A stretch of 64,000 nt of DNA from Nostoc linckia FACHB-104. Its GTDB lineage: Bacteria > Cyanobacteriota > Cyanobacteriia > Cyanobacteriales > Nostocaceae. Shown here piece by piece: positions 17,639-28,910 of this stretch (positions within the stretch are counted from its first letter, which is position 1; every line of letters starts with the position of its first letter). The notes beneath the pieces are model-generated. The model was not told where the DNA came from and searched no databases. It saw only the letters and a list, made by a program, of their open reading frames with translations. The stretch is from the NCBI RefSeq assembly GCF_014696615.1, contig NZ_JACJQJ010000011.1:100837-164836 (forward strand). The letters run 5' to 3'. Both the position numbers and the translations under genes were made by a program.

Positions 17639-20600
17639 TTGACCTACAAATCAAGCTCAAGGATGAAAGCACCATTACCTAATAACGAAGCACAGAGAAT
17701 TGAAGCACTTTCGCAGTATCGGATCTTAGATTCAGTATCTGAAGCAGCTTTTGACGACCTGACTTATTTAGCATCATACATTTGTGGCACTCCCATCGCC
17801 CTAGTTAGCTTAATTGATAGTAACCGTCAATGGTTTAAATCCAAAGTTGGTTTAACAGCGCTAGAAACCCCCCGCGATATTGCATTCTGCGCTCATGCAA
17901 TTCTACAATCTGAGGTTTTTGTGGTTTCTGATGCCACAACTGACGAAAGATTTGCCACAAATCCTTTAGTTACATCAGATCCCCATATAAGTTTTTATGC
18001 AGGCGTACCTCTGATTAATGGTGAAGGATATGCCTTAGGAACGCTTTGCGTAATTGACCATGTACCAAGGGAACTGACTGTAGAACAGATAGAAGCCTTA
18101 AGGGTTTTAGGCCGTCATGTTATTAGGCAACTAGAACTGCGACGTGATTTAGCACATTTAGGGCTACCACATCAGAAAAATAAATATATCAAAAAGACAC
18201 GTATGCAATTTTTAAAAAAGATTGCGGCAGCATTAGGATTAGCATCTAGCATATTAGTAATAACTGGTATATTTTCCTATCAGAATACAAAAGCATTTAT
18301 TGACAATCTGAATGCAGAAAAAACTGCAGAGAAGAAAATTGACACTCAAGAAAAACTGCTATCTTTGCTCAAAGATGCTGAGAATAGCGAATTTATCTAT
18401 CTGCTAACAGGAGATAAAAACTATTTAGAACCTTATAACATCGCAGTTAGTAATATTAATTCACAAATTAAAGAAATAAAAAAAATATCGGGAAAGCAGC
18501 CCAATCGACAACAAAAAATTGCTCATCTAGAAGGATTAATTAAAGGAAAATTAGCAGAAATTCAGGAAAATATAGATTTTCGTCAGCAAAATAGCTCTCA
18601 TTCTAACTGGCAGTTATTTTTGAGCAATCGTGGTACCAATCTCATGGATGAGATTCGCAAGCTGATGGCGGAGATGCAAACTGAAGATAGTCAGCAACAT
18701 CAACGCTATGCTGCAGCGGCCAAAGCCAGTGGGACGCAGACAATTTTGACAATCGTCATCGCCATTAGCCTATGTTTTATGATTCTCAGTGTGGTTTACT
18801 ACCTGATCTATCGCGAACTTAAAGAGCGATCGCAGACGCAGGCTATCTTAGAACAAGAGCGCTATTTAATCTCAGAAATTTTAAATACAGTTGCAGCCTT
18901 GGTCATTGTTCTCGACACGCAAGGGCGAATTGTTCGCTTCAATCAGTCTTGTGAGCAAACCACTGGTTACTCATTTGATGAAGTCAGGGGTAAATATTTC
19001 TGGGACATATTACTAACTTCAGCAGAAAAAGAGCCAATCAAAGCAGTTTTTCAGCAACTACAAACTGGTCAATTTCTCAATGAGTACGAAAACTCCTGGA
19101 TAAGAAAAGATGGTAGTTTGCGGCTGATTGCATGGACAAATACCATCCTTAAGGATGATGCAGGGCAAGTTGAATACGTTATGGGTACTGGGATTGATAT
19201 TACCGAACGCAAAAAAGCAGAAACTGCCTTGCAAGATAGCAAGTGGTTTGCTGAAAGCATTGCGGACAATTCACCTAGTTTAATTTATGTGTTCGATTTG
19301 GACACTATGAGTGTTATTTATACCAACAAACCTGCAAGCAGATATCTGGGTTACGAGCCAGAAGAAATTTCCGCAATGGGTTCGGACTTCCTGACTAATA
19401 TTATTCATCCTGAGTATTTGCCCAGCAGAATGAGATATTTCGAGGCTGCTCAAAAACTTAAAGACAATGAGGTAGTGGAATTTGAACAACGCCTAAAACA
19501 TAGTAGTGGCGAGTGGCGATGGTTTTGGCATCGTGAAACCATTTTTAAGCGGAGAGCAGATGGTACGCCGTGCCAAATTATGGGCACTGCACATGATATT
19601 AACGATCGCAAACGAGCAGAACAACACTTGACTGCCCAATATGCCGCCACCAGCGTATTAACAGCTGCTAATAATATTGCTGAAGCTATTCCCCTGATTT
19701 TGCAGGGAATCTGCGAGAGTTTGGGTTGGGATGCAGGGGAAATGTGGTTAGTGGATCAACAAACCAATGTCTTGCGTTGTCTTGATATTTGGTATGCATC
19801 ATCTCTAGCAACATCAGAGTTGGAAGTATTTAGCCGACAAAGCACTTTTACTTCGGGAGTAGGGCTACCTGGTCGTGTGTGGGCCGATAATACACCTGTT
19901 TGGATTGATGATATTTTGGCAGATCCCAACTGTGCCTACCAACACATTACTGAAGCAGGATTGCACACTGCTTTTGGTTTTCCTGTCTATAGTCGCAACC
20001 AAACTTTTGGTGTGATTGCTTTTCTCAAGCGGGAGAAGCAGCAAATAGATTTGGATTTGCTAGTGAGTCTGACTACTATTGGTAACTTAGTAGGTCAGTT
20101 TATTGAGCGCAAGCAGGGAGAAGAAGAACTCCAACGCCAAAACTTGCGATCGCAACTGTCGGCTGATATCACTCTCAAAATTCGGGAATCTTTACAAATA
20201 GATGAGATTCTGCAAACTAGCGTTACAGAGGTGCAAAAGCTGCTGAAGGCAGACCGAGTGCTGATATTGCAATTAGAATCAGATGGCTCTTTTACAACGC
20301 TAAAAGAGGTAGTGATGCCTGAATTGCCTACAATCATGGGTCAGAATATCTTTGATCCTTGTTTTAGCGAAAATTACATTCAGAAATATCGTCAAGGCAG
20401 AGTTAGCGCCATTAACGATATCGAGCAATCTCAGATTCAACCTTGCCATATCGCAATGCTCAAGCAATTTGCTGTGAAAGCTAACTTAGTTGTACCAATT
20501 ATCTTAAACAGTCAACTTTGGGGATTGCTGATTGCTCATCAATGCCACCATCCACGCCAATGGACTAATTGGGAAACTGAACTTTTACGAGAATTAGCTG

Positions 20601-22687
20601 ACCAAATTGGTATGGCTTTAGCCCATGCTAAATTGCTAGAAGCAGAAACTCTGCAAAAACAAGAACTTGAAGGGGCTCGCAGCCAAGCAGAGTTGGCATC
20701 TCAAGCTAAAAGTGCTTTTTTAGCAAACATGAGTCATGAAATTCGTACCCCCATGAATGCTGTTTTGGGGATGACTGGCTTATTGTTAGACACAGTGCTG
20801 AATGCGGAACAGCGAGATTTTGTAGAAACTATTCGCATTAGTGGTGATGCTTTATTAACTTTAATCAACGAGATTTTGGATTTATCCAAACTAGAAGCTG
20901 GGGAAATGGTTCTCGAAACTCTAGACTTTGATTTATCAACCTGTGTGGAAGAAGTAATCGATTTGTTAGTTCCCCAAGCTCATCATAAGGGGATAGAAAT
21001 GGGGGCATTAATTCAACGCGATGTTCCTACTTATCTCAAAGGGGATGCTAGCCGTCTGCGACAAATTTTGATGAATTTACTCAGCAATGCTATCAAGTTT
21101 ACTAGCAAAGGTGAGGTCTTAGTCCGAGCAGAATTAGAATCAGAAACTCCAACTACAGCTACCATCTATTTTGCGGTTACAGATAGTGGTCTGGGTATTT
21201 CCACAGAAGACCAAAGCAAACTTTTTACCCCCTTTACCCAAGTGGATGCTTCCACTACCCGTAAATATGGAGGTACAGGTTTAGGGTTAGCTATTTGCAA
21301 ACAGCTAGTAACTTTAATGGGGGGAGAAATTGGGGTAGAAAGCCAGCTAGGTGAAGGCTCAAAGTTTTGGTTTAGAGTGACTTTTGCCAAGCAAATCCAG
21401 CCTGTCGCGCCAATTAGCGATCGCGGATTTTTAAAGAATCGCCGTTTATTAGTTGTGGATGATAATGCTACTAATCGTAAAATCATCTACCATCAAGCTA
21501 CCCGTTGGGGAATGCAGGTAGATACAGCCGACTGTGCAGCAGCTGCCTTCAGTGCTATACAAAAAGCTTATCAGCAGTCACAGCCTTATGATATCGCTTT
21601 GATTGATATGCAAATGCCTGACACAGATGGTATGAGTTTAGGAGCAAAAATTAAAGCCAATTCTGCTATTGGTGAGATACCTTTGATTATGCTTACCTCT
21701 ACTAATCAACGGGATGAAGTTAGACAATCACTACAAATAGGATTTGCTGCTTATTTAGTCAAACCTGTGAAGCCTTCTCGCCTCTTGGATACTATTATGA
21801 ATAACTTAGGAACCGGGCCAGAACCTAATAATTTCGATAATTCAGAAGTTAGAAAAATGTCAAATTCTGTGCAAACCGCCCAAACTAAAGTTGCTAGTAA
21901 ATCTCAGTTAAGAATTCTTCTAGCTGAAGATAATCTCGTAAATCAGAAAGTCGCTATCAAACTATTGCAAAGCTTAGGCTACAGTGCGGATGTGGTTGCT
22001 AATGGTCAAGAGGCACTGGAAATATTAGAAAAAGTTCCCTACGACTTAATTTTTATGGATTGTCAGATGCCTGTACTTGATGGGTTGGATGCAACAAGAC
22101 AAATTCATCGTTTGCCAGAAACCGCCTTTGCTAGCCGTCGTCGTCCTGTGGTGATTGCGATGACTGCTAATGCGATGAAAGAAGATAGACAAAAGTGTCT
22201 TGATGCTGGCATGGATGATTATTTGAGTAAGCCAGTAATTAAAGACAAACTAGCAGCCATGTTAGACCATTGGGGAAGTATGATTTTGAAAACTCAGGAT
22301 CCTGTGGCTTGTGAACCTGAAGCGACGACCACAGAAACTAATCCACTGGCTCTACTAATCGATTGGGAACACTTGCATCAACTTTCGGAAGATAATACAG
22401 AATTTGAATTTGAGCTATTGGAAATTTTTGTGGAAGATACTCATACTCATTTAGATATCACGAAAGCTGCAATCGAGAATAATGACTTTGAACAACTAGC
22501 ACAAGAAGCTCACCATCTCAAAGGTGCTAGCGCCAATGTGGGTGTTACACCTATGCGCCGAGCCGCAGAACAATTAGAACAACTAGCTCACGATCAAGAA
22601 CGTAGAGGTACTGCCAAGTTAATTGATGAGTTAGCCAAATACATTAGCCAAATTGAAGTATTTTTAAAAAGCCAAACTCATCAATAA
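17639..22687 (+). CDS. Membrane hybrid histidine kinase: GAF-CHASE3-PAS-PAS-GAF-GAF-kinase-REC-REC-Hpt
   Basis: 1682 residues. Order: GAF (15-175); membrane helix near 195-212; CHASE3-like periplasmic sensor (210-360) ending in a second helix ([20 protein letters not shown]); two PAS domains (405-655); two GAF domains (665-1005); HisKA with His1033 ([13 protein letters not shown]); HATPase ([18 protein letters not shown]); REC with Asp1323; REC with Asp1474; and Hpt with His1625 (AHHLKGAS). A full intramolecular phosphorelay is therefore present. GAGG lies 5 bases before the TTG at 17639. A conserved-looking ATG at 17663 ([10 protein letters not shown]) is the alternative start but lacks a spaced ribosome-binding site. 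The 3' end overlaps the convergent RsbW-like gene by 7 bases. Confidence 0.9.
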   Translation: MTYKSSSRMKAPLPNNEAQRIEALSQYRILDSVSEAAFDDLTYLASYICGTPIALVSLIDSNRQWFKSKVGLTALETPRDIAFCAHAILQSEVFVVSDATTDERFATNPLVTSDPHISFYAGVPLINGEGYALGTLCVIDHVPRELTVEQIEALRVLGRHVIRQLELRRDLAHLGLPHQKNKYIKKTRMQFLKKIAAALGLASSILVITGIFSYQNTKAFIDNLNAEKTAEKKIDTQEKLLSLLKDAENSEFIYLLTGDKNYLEPYNIAVSNINSQIKEIKKISGKQPNRQQKIAHLEGLIKGKLAEIQENIDFRQQNSSHSNWQLFLSNRGTNLMDEIRKLMAEMQTEDSQQHQRYAAAAKASGTQTILTIVIAISLCFMILSVVYYLIYRELKERSQTQAILEQERYLISEILNTVAALVIVLDTQGRIVRFNQSCEQTTGYSFDEVRGKYFWDILLTSAEKEPIKAVFQQLQTGQFLNEYENSWIRKDGSLRLIAWTNTILKDDAGQVEYVMGTGIDITERKKAETALQDSKWFAESIADNSPSLIYVFDLDTMSVIYTNKPASRYLGYEPEEISAMGSDFLTNIIHPEYLPSRMRYFEAAQKLKDNEVVEFEQRLKHSSGEWRWFWHRETIFKRRADGTPCQIMGTAHDINDRKRAEQHLTAQYAATSVLTAANNIAEAIPLILQGICESLGWDAGEMWLVDQQTNVLRCLDIWYASSLATSELEVFSRQSTFTSGVGLPGRVWADNTPVWIDDILADPNCAYQHITEAGLHTAFGFPVYSRNQTFGVIAFLKREKQQIDLDLLVSLTTIGNLVGQFIERKQGEEELQRQNLRSQLSADITLKIRESLQIDEILQTSVTEVQKLLKADRVLILQLESDGSFTTLKEVVMPELPTIMGQNIFDPCFSENYIQKYRQGRVSAINDIEQSQIQPCHIAMLKQFAVKANLVVPIILNSQLWGLLIAHQCHHPRQWTNWETELLRELADQIGMALAHAKLLEAETLQKQELEGARSQAELASQAKSAFLANMSHEIRTPMNAVLGMTGLLLDTVLNAEQRDFVETIRISGDALLTLINEILDLSKLEAGEMVLETLDFDLSTCVEEVIDLLVPQAHHKGIEMGALIQRDVPTYLKGDASRLRQILMNLLSNAIKFTSKGEVLVRAELESETPTTATIYFAVTDSGLGISTEDQSKLFTPFTQVDASTTRKYGGTGLGLAICKQLVTLMGGEIGVESQLGEGSKFWFRVTFAKQIQPVAPISDRGFLKNRRLLVVDDNATNRKIIYHQATRWGMQVDTADCAAAAFSAIQKAYQQSQPYDIALIDMQMPDTDGMSLGAKIKANSAIGEIPLIMLTSTNQRDEVRQSLQIGFAAYLVKPVKPSRLLDTIMNNLGTGPEPNNFDNSEVRKMSNSVQTAQTKVASKSQLRILLAEDNLVNQKVAIKLLQSLGYSADVVANGQEALEILEKVPYDLIFMDCQMPVLDGLDATRQIHRLPETAFASRRRPVVIAMTANAMKEDRQKCLDAGMDDYLSKPVIKDKLAAMLDHWGSMILKTQDPVACEPEATTTETNPLALLIDWEHLHQLSEDNTEFEFELLEIFVEDTHTHLDITKAAIENNDFEQLAQEAHHLKGASANVGVTPMRRAAEQLEQLAHDQERRGTAKLIDELAKYISQIEVFLKSQTHQ

Positions 22688-23103
22688 TATTTACTAATAA
22701 ATAAACAGTAACGAGCATCTTCTGTAGGCTCGTAAGTTAACTGATCAGCCATCTCTGACATAATTTTTAAACCTCGTCCACGCTCTTGATAATTGTCTTC
22801 AAATTCGGATACTTCTTGTAATTTTTGCTCTAAATCGAAAGCTGGGCCTTTCGACAAAATTCTGATTTCTATATGTTCGCTTGAACGCACAGCTTCTAAT
22901 TCAATAGGTGTTTCTACAGGTAGATTTTTGTGTGCGTGTTCTACAATGTTAGCAAAGCCTTCTATCAGCAAAGTTTGGCATTGCCACCAGATTTTGGCAT
23001 CGGGAATTGGTGGTTTATTTATCTGCTCAAACCATGATAAAACCTGTGTAGAATTATTTAGATCTGTATCAACTTTGAGATAAATTTTATTATTCACTTT
23101 CAC
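22681..23103 (-). CDS. RsbW-like anti-sigma/partner-switching Ser/Thr kinase
   Basis: 140 residues of the HATPase_c_2 (GHKL) family. The N box is [15 protein letters not shown] (Asn in the Mg-ATP site), the G1-like segment is [10 protein letters not shown] with G instead of the usual D-x-G, and the G2 box is [15 protein letters not shown]. Family members phosphorylate a STAS-domain antagonist on Ser and bind it or a target protein alternately. It lies between the hybrid kinase (tail-to-tail, 7-base overlap) and the divergently transcribed phosphatase gene. STAS genes lie at 24582 and 33866. The weakened G1 box is worth noting, but small RsbW homologues vary here. Confidence 0.82.
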   Translation of the reverse strand: MKVNNKIYLKVDTDLNNSTQVLSWFEQINKPPIPDAKIWWQCQTLLIEGFANIVEHAHKNLPVETPIELEAVRSSEHIEIRILSKGPAFDLEQKLQEVSEFEDNYQERGRGLKIMSEMADQLTYEPTEDARYCLFISKYY

Positions 23104-23261
23104 TTCAACCTGTCAAATTTATTGATTATATTAAGTAGAAACTAAAACTAACAAGTTTAATATTTTATTATATAATATTTAATTACAGTTTTCTTGGTTA
23201 AGATAAGTACAAATCTTAATTTACTGCACAATAAAATCTGAGTTTATTTAAATAAAATTTC

Positions 23262-24452
23262 ATGTTTAAAATTTTAATTATTGATGATGACCCGATAGTG
23301 CGGATAGCACTAAAAAGAACACTGCAAAACCAAGGTTACGATACGACAACAGCCAGCGATGGAGAAGAAGGAATTGCACTAGCAAAGAGCTTAACTCCTG
23401 CTCTAATTATATGTGACTGGATGATGGCAAAACTGGACGGAATAGAAGTCTGTCGTCGCATCAAAGCCGATCCAGAATTAGCAACTACTTTTTTCATTCT
23501 CCTAACTGCTAAAGGTGCATCTCGTGGAGAAGAAAAAGATAGAGTTCTCGGATTAGATGCGGGTGCAGATGAATTTGTCTCCAAGCCGATAGAGATGAAT
23601 GAATTAAAAGCCAGAGTTAGAGCGGGGTTAAGGCTACATCAACTAAATCAAGATTTGCAAACTCAAAAACAGGCTTTAGAGCAACTAAATCAAAATTTGC
23701 AAACTCAAAAGCAAATTTTAGAAGCAGAACTAGCTGAAGCTGCTGATTATGTGCGATCGCTTTTACCATCACCAATGGTGGGAACAGTCACAACAGAAGC
23801 TTTGTTTGTCCCTTCAGCACAATTAGGCGGTGATTGTTTTGACTATTACTGGTTAGATGACGAGCGTTTAGCCATTTATCTGATGGATGTATCAGGACAT
23901 GGGGTGGGTTCAGCACTATTATCTGTATCTGTGGTGAATGTGTTGCGATCGCAGTCTTTACCCAACACAAACTTTAGTCAACCAAAAGAAGTACTTTACG
24001 CTCTCAATCAAGCCTTTCCCATGAGCCATCATAATGATAAATACTTTACCATCTGGTATGGAGTTTATGATCGCTCAAAACGTCAGCTAGTCTACGCAAG
24101 TGCTGGACATCCACCCGCAGTATTGTTATCTGGTACAGATACAACAGACATTAGTGTGAAACAGCTAAGTTCTTTAGATCTACCCATTGGCTTTGTCCCT
24201 GATGTGGAGTTTGAGGATGCAACTGTGGAAATCTCTGCTCACAACAGTTTATACATTTTTAGTGATGGTGCTTACGAAATTCATCAGCCAAATGGTCAGC
24301 TTTGGGGTATTAATGCTTTTATTGAATTGTTAATCAAATGTAGCAATGAGAAGACCACTGAGCTTCAGCAATTATTAGCGCAGCTTTTGTCTTTAAATGC
24401 TCAAGAAAATCTAGAAGACGATTTATCTTTGCTGAAGATAAGCTTTAGCTAA
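23262..24452 (+). CDS. Response regulator with PP2C (SpoIIE/RsbU-type) phosphatase domain
   Basis: 396 residues. An N-terminal REC domain (1-125) shows IIDDD, phospho-acceptor Asp52 (IICDWMM) and FVSKPIE. A short coiled coil (about 125-160) contains a 14-residue tandem duplication, QLNQDLQTQKQALE / QLNQNLQTQKQILE. The PP2C domain (165-390) has metal-binding motifs GGDCFDYYWLD, MDVSGHGVGSALLS and FSDGAYE. Such proteins dephosphorylate a STAS antagonist when the receiver is phosphorylated. The neighbouring Hpt-ending kinase, RsbW-like kinase and STAS protein supply input and substrates. Start ATG at 23262; the gene is divergent from the RsbW-like gene by about 160 bases. Confidence 0.9.
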   Translation: MFKILIIDDDPIVRIALKRTLQNQGYDTTTASDGEEGIALAKSLTPALIICDWMMAKLDGIEVCRRIKADPELATTFFILLTAKGASRGEEKDRVLGLDAGADEFVSKPIEMNELKARVRAGLRLHQLNQDLQTQKQALEQLNQNLQTQKQILEAELAEAADYVRSLLPSPMVGTVTTEALFVPSAQLGGDCFDYYWLDDERLAIYLMDVSGHGVGSALLSVSVVNVLRSQSLPNTNFSQPKEVLYALNQAFPMSHHNDKYFTIWYGVYDRSKRQLVYASAGHPPAVLLSGTDTTDISVKQLSSLDLPIGFVPDVEFEDATVEISAHNSLYIFSDGAYEIHQPNGQLWGINAFIELLIKCSNEKTTELQQLLAQLLSLNAQENLEDDLSLLKISFS

Positions 24453-24581
24453 CTTAGCAGCTTGGCGCAAAATTCAAAAATCTCTAATTCAGGGTTTTGT
24501 GCTGCTGACAAAAGTGTATTTATTTACGCCAACCTGTAATAATCAAATTTGTATATATACCCCAATCAACTCTGAAATATT

Positions 24582-24914
24582 TTATTGTACTGACAATACC
24601 TGGCGTTGAAATTCTTCACGATCGGCAAAGTTTTGAATAATTCTATCTACTTTAGTTAGTTCAAATAACATTTTGACTTGAGAGCTAGCAGAACAAACAA
24701 AGAGTTTGGCATTAGCATTGCGTACTATCTGCATCGCTGAGACTAAAGCACCTAAACCGGAACTATCAATAAAGCTAACGTCTTTTAGGTCAATCAATAA
24801 AACATCTAATTCAGCTTGCCTAGCTACAATATCGCTGACCTCACGACGCAATTGATTACCCCTAATAGCATCTAAAATACCCGATGGCTCTATTATCGTT
24901 AATTTGATTTTCAT
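24582..24914 (-). CDS. STAS-domain anti-sigma-factor antagonist (RsbV-like)
   Basis: 110 residues, a single STAS domain. The signature is VSFIDSSGLGALVSAMQ, with Ser52 as the likely phosphorylated residue by comparison with SpoIIAA. The protein probably cycles between phosphorylated (by the RsbW-like kinase) and dephosphorylated (by the PP2C protein) forms. It is convergent with the phosphatase gene. Its N-terminus (SGILDAIRGNQLRREV) closely resembles that of the second STAS gene at 33866 (SGIFNGIQGNQLRREV), so the two are paralogues at the two ends of the polysaccharide operon. Confidence 0.88.
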   Translation of the reverse strand: MKIKLTIIEPSGILDAIRGNQLRREVSDIVARQAELDVLLIDLKDVSFIDSSGLGALVSAMQIVRNANAKLFVCSASSQVKMLFELTKVDRIIQNFADREEFQRQVLSVQ

Positions 24915-25155
24915 TGCTGACTTTTCCTGTGGTTTGGATGATAGATTACACCTTATTATTTTGGCATTTAATTAATCAAAACCGCAAGACTTGTAATAAT
25001 AAAAAATCACAATTTTTTCCTGTAGAATTTACCCAATAAGCATTGAAATTTAATTGTCTTATTTAAGTAAAAAGACATAAAATCACGTTCCAATATCGAT
25101 GTTTTATTTGCTGTCCCTGTTATTTATTAACAGGACTGACTCACCTAATATTTCT

Positions 25156-25200
25156 TCTTCCCTTTTACCCATTCCCCAGTCACCAGTCCCCATTCCCTAA
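25156..25200. repeat. Degenerate heptanucleotide repeat tract
   Basis: A run of CCCATTC, CCCAGTC, ACCAGTC, CCCATTC units between the STAS gene and the end of the glycosyltransferase gene. It belongs to the same heptamer family as the arrays at 28792, 52117, 56483 and 57711. Confidence 0.6.
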
Positions 25201-25202
25201 TA

Positions 25203-27212
25203 TTAAGATTTTTTTGATGGTTTCCAATAAGAAGCGTGAATTACTGACCAAAGAAGTGATAGGTTATAGGTAGCCCAAAGACCATTGAGCAGATAAACCA
25301 AAGGATAATCTAAGTTACCAGTGACAAAGCGGTATAGACTCCATAGCATTCCTAAAATACTCAAAATAAACATGAGCAATTGCGGCCAAATTAGTTTAAA
25401 GTAGATACCTGACTGCCGTTCTTTTGGTGTAACTTTAAACTTAATTGCTTTTCCAGAAAAGACACTCCAAACTGCTTGGATCAGCAGCGGAAATATTGCG
25501 ATCGCATATTGTTCAGAACGCCAGATTTCTCTAGCTGGTATTCCCCAAGCTGCTGACAGAAATGTCAGCCTATTCATTACAAAAGCAGGGAAAAAATGTA
25601 AGGCGAAATCATAACCCTGTGTTTCCACAGGTATTAATCCTGTAAAGAAATATATAATAGGGCAAGAAATAAAAACAACTGTAGAAAACCCAGCAAAATA
25701 GCTATACATTGTTTTAAAGTAATGCAGCTTTTGCCAAAATGTAAGTCCAGCTTTGGTTAAGGGATTTTCTCTGACTAATACTTGAATAGTTCCTTGAGCC
25801 CAACGCAGTCGTTGTTGCAGAGTAGAACTCAAATCTTCTGGTGCTAAACCTTCTGCTAAAAGTTCATGGTGATAAATAGATTTCCAACCAGCACTATGTA
25901 ACCGCATGGCGGTATTCATATCTTCTGTAATACTTTGGCTAGATACGCCGCCAATCAATTCAAATTCATCTAACCTTTTTTCATCTTTGGCATATTCATC
26001 AGCAAAATATTGTAGTCCGACACTAATCAGCGCTTCTCTTCTCAATACAGCATTAGTTCCTGTATAGAAGGCTGCATTCATCCCATCTTTACCTTGTTGT
26101 AGCGGCCCATAAAATAAATTGGCTCGATGTCCAAAGGGATCGTTGTCAGGAAGATTATAAAAACCTTGGGGTGTCTGGACAAAGGCAATTTTGTTCGGCT
26201 CATATTTACCACCAAACAGATTGTAATTATAGAAATATGGCAAAACACGCTTGAGAAATTGTGGTTTAGGAATATGATCTGCATCTAAAGTTAAAATAAA
26301 TTCCCCAGCTGTTTCACCAGAAAAAATAGCATAATTGAGGTTACCAGCTTTTGCATGATGTGAAACACCGGGTTGTTTAGGACGCGCGATGTAGCGTAAT
26401 CTAGCCAAATCACCCAATTCTAATTCCTTTTGGTGAATAGCTTTTTCTAAAAATTCTTGCTCAGTAATCAGGCGTTCTTTTAAACTTTTTTGAGCAGAAT
26501 TATTCTTTTGATGATGAGGGCTAAAATCAAGAATAAATTGCCGTAAGCTTTGTAAAAATGTTGTGCTAGTCTCTTGAGCTTGATTATCTTCTGGAGATAA
26601 ATCTTGTAATAATTCTTCCGCGTTTAACAAATTAGGTTTCAAAGTTTCTAATTCTTGTAACTGCTCCATCAAAGCCGAGCGCGCAACGTCAATTTTCTGA
26701 GCTTCTTGTTGCAGTAATGGTGACTGTAAGTCTTCAATGCATAGACTTTCTGACATGGATCGCATCTGGGTCGAGTTACCATCATCTAATATGTAAACTC
26801 GGAGCTTGTTAGGAGGATAATCTATATTTAAAGCGGCTCTGGCAGTTGCTTCTACAATTTCTGTTGGCTCATTGTAACAAGCGATAAATACATCTACATT
26901 GGGCCAATTAGATATTGTTAAAGGAGGCGTTAATTGATCGATAGACTTAATCTGTCTGACCAAAGGTCGCCACAATCCTACGACAAACATCATACCGCCG
27001 AAATAGCTATAAATTTCTGCTAGCAGCAAAGGTAGAGATAGCCACAGTGCATCAAAGTTGATGGAATGGGTGATGCGCCATTGTAAATACCAAGCACCAA
27101 AAATTAAATTTATTTCTGCTAAATAACGGAAGAGTAGCGTTCTTTTTTTGAGAGTAGAACGGCTATTACCAGGAAAATCTGAGGAACTGTCAATAAAAGA
27201 TACGGAGGTCAT
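25203..27212 (-). CDS. BcsA-like family 2 polysaccharide synthase without PilZ
   Basis: 669 residues. Two N-terminal helices precede a GT2 catalytic core with all processive-synthase motifs: DVFIACYNEPTE, VYILDDGNS (Asp143-144), HHAKAGNLNYA, LTLDADHIP (310-312), TGTNAVLRRE, ITEDMNTAM (429-431) and QRLRWAQGT (467-471). Four or five C-terminal helices follow. It should polymerise a beta-linked glycan from a nucleotide sugar while exporting it. No PilZ domain is present, so c-di-GMP activation as in BcsA is not evident. Between VYILDDG and HAKAGN there are about 140 residues, roughly 110 more than in BcsA, of charged helical sequence. It is the last gene of the DUF3131 operon, 19 bases after the preceding gene. 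Confidence 0.88.
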   Translation of the reverse strand: MTSVSFIDSSSDFPGNSRSTLKKRTLLFRYLAEINLIFGAWYLQWRITHSINFDALWLSLPLLLAEIYSYFGGMMFVVGLWRPLVRQIKSIDQLTPPLTISNWPNVDVFIACYNEPTEIVEATARAALNIDYPPNKLRVYILDDGNSTQMRSMSESLCIEDLQSPLLQQEAQKIDVARSALMEQLQELETLKPNLLNAEELLQDLSPEDNQAQETSTTFLQSLRQFILDFSPHHQKNNSAQKSLKERLITEQEFLEKAIHQKELELGDLARLRYIARPKQPGVSHHAKAGNLNYAIFSGETAGEFILTLDADHIPKPQFLKRVLPYFYNYNLFGGKYEPNKIAFVQTPQGFYNLPDNDPFGHRANLFYGPLQQGKDGMNAAFYTGTNAVLRREALISVGLQYFADEYAKDEKRLDEFELIGGVSSQSITEDMNTAMRLHSAGWKSIYHHELLAEGLAPEDLSSTLQQRLRWAQGTIQVLVRENPLTKAGLTFWQKLHYFKTMYSYFAGFSTVVFISCPIIYFFTGLIPVETQGYDFALHFFPAFVMNRLTFLSAAWGIPAREIWRSEQYAIAIFPLLIQAVWSVFSGKAIKFKVTPKERQSGIYFKLIWPQLLMFILSILGMLWSLYRFVTGNLDYPLVYLLNGLWATYNLSLLWSVIHASYWKPSKKS

Positions 27213-27231
27213 GTTAGCACCCTAAAATTAA

Positions 27232-28695
27232 CTAAAAAATTAACGAACGTTTTTTTCTGGCTTGATAAAGCAGACTTTCTAAAATAACAGCATTAGTATT
27301 AACATCTAGAGAATTATTAATACCCAACTCTTGATTTTCATATTTGCCGGTAAAGTAGCCATTATTTAAACTAGCTAAATTTTGCACAGCATCTCGCAGC
27401 ATTTTTGTGTAGGGATCGTCTGGCATGAGCGCATACCAAGAAAAGGCGGCTTTAGTGCTGAGAAATCGCAAATGGGGATAACTTTTTTCACTAACACTAG
27501 TAGCAGGCCAAGTTACTCCATTTGCATAGACACTGTAATAAAGAAAATAAGGCGGACGATCCAAAGAATCTTCATTGACAGCAGTTAAAATATTGGTGCG
27601 CTTAAATCTTTGTACTTGTACTTTGAGAAGATTTTCGGTTTGAGCTTTAATTGCTTCTGTCCAACCTATTTCTAATCCCAATAATAAATAAGGGTCATTT
27701 GTTAAGTAGTTAGTAGCGCCAGAATTTTTGAGATTCCGCCTGTCAATTTGTAAGGTAATACCATCTACTTGCACTTTGTCAGATGGGGGATGAGCAAGAG
27801 CTTTATTAGCTTGGATATTCCACAGCTTTAAACTATGAGCAGCGTATTGTTCGTAGCCTAAACGCCCCTCTTGTACCTCACGAATTTTTCCCCCAGATTC
27901 GGGAACACCGCCATTTAACCAACCATCCTTAACTAGTTTGGTTAACTTCCAGCCAGCCACAATATGATTAATGCGATCGCCATACTCGGGATAATGCGAT
28001 CGCAAAATATGCAATGCTAATAAAAATCTCGCTAAATCTAAAGCAGACCAACCACTCTTCCCCTCTGGATCGGGAGTATTGTTGAGTTTTCGCATTTGAG
28101 CAGTACTGGTGCTATAGGCTTTATTGGGCAAACCTGTAGCTGGTAGTGGTAGCGTTTCTAGAGTCCTCAGTAAAGTGTTGATGCGTTCTCGAAATACATC
28201 AGTTGATAATAAATTTAATTGTCGAGCCGCAAAAATTCCTAATACAGCACTACCCTGATCCCACCAAGTCGTCCAAGCTATGTTGTGAGATGAATTAACT
28301 AAACCTGTTTGTGGATTCCAATTGCGTTCAAAATATTTCCAAGCGCGTTGAGCAGCAATTAAATCCGCTTCATTAGTCAATCGGGGTTGAGAGATATTTT
28401 CAGTAGGTACAACAGTTTTTTCCGGTGTAGGCTTTGGCGCAACTAATGATGGACTGATCACAGGGTTAGGCGCAGGTGTTACTTCCTCTACAGGGGTAGT
28501 AGATTCTGAATTTCCGGAGTCAGGATTAAAGTTATCAGGAGCAGCAATAATTACTGAGGGAGTACATTGCCATACCTCTTGAGGACAGACGGAATGCCGA
28601 TTGATTTCCAGATACAGTGCTGATTCCAGAATCACATTATTTAACCCTATTAAATCAGTTGCTCTATTGCCTAGAGCTTGATTGAAGTTTGCCAA
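27232..28695 (-). CDS. DUF3131-domain protein, apparently 5'-truncated
   Basis: 487 residues from a TTG at 28695. Residues 1-45 look like the last strand and helix of a DUF3131 domain (LIGLNNVILESALY, compared with NTNAVILESLLY at this protein's own C-terminus). A Pro-rich linker (about 60-105) and one complete DUF3131 domain (about 110-487) follow, with WDQGSAVLG, GWSALDLARFL, RLGYEQYAAHSLKLW and NEDSLDRPPYF. In-frame sequence extends upstream of the TTG for about 15 codons (SSGLYLANF) before a stop. Unlike its two neighbours it has no signal peptide or membrane anchor. I read it as a former two-domain protein whose first domain was largely deleted. It lies 19 bases before the synthase gene. 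Confidence 0.75.
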   Translation of the reverse strand: MANFNQALGNRATDLIGLNNVILESALYLEINRHSVCPQEVWQCTPSVIIAAPDNFNPDSGNSESTTPVEEVTPAPNPVISPSLVAPKPTPEKTVVPTENISQPRLTNEADLIAAQRAWKYFERNWNPQTGLVNSSHNIAWTTWWDQGSAVLGIFAARQLNLLSTDVFRERINTLLRTLETLPLPATGLPNKAYSTSTAQMRKLNNTPDPEGKSGWSALDLARFLLALHILRSHYPEYGDRINHIVAGWKLTKLVKDGWLNGGVPESGGKIREVQEGRLGYEQYAAHSLKLWNIQANKALAHPPSDKVQVDGITLQIDRRNLKNSGATNYLTNDPYLLLGLEIGWTEAIKAQTENLLKVQVQRFKRTNILTAVNEDSLDRPPYFLYYSVYANGVTWPATSVSEKSYPHLRFLSTKAAFSWYALMPDDPYTKMLRDAVQNLASLNNGYFTGKYENQELGINNSLDVNTNAVILESLLYQARKKRSLIF

Positions 28696-28791
28696 GTATA
28701 GTCCACTACTCCGATTTATAAATTGAAATTCAGATATTTGTTATCAATTTATACATAAAAACTAGCTAATTAACACCAGGAAATTATGGAG

Positions 28792-28910
28792 TTAGGGGTT
28801 GGGGACTGGGGAATAGGGACTGGTGATTGGGGATTGGGAAAGGAGGACTAGGGAAAATAACCAAACCCCAAACAAATTACCCATTACCCATTCCCCATTA
28901 CCCATCCCCT
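28792..28910. repeat. Heptanucleotide tandem repeat region between two DUF3131 genes
   Basis: Tracts of GGGGACT/GGGGATT-type heptamers (28797-28840) followed by ATTACCC/ATTCCCC heptamers (28877-28908). They fill the 210-base gap in which the missing N-terminal domain of the downstream gene would be expected. Confidence 0.7.

Noticed and set aside
22681..22687. Regulatory significance of the 7-base tail-to-tail overlap of kinase and RsbW-like genes
   Set aside because: Short convergent overlaps are common; nothing else suggests antisense control.
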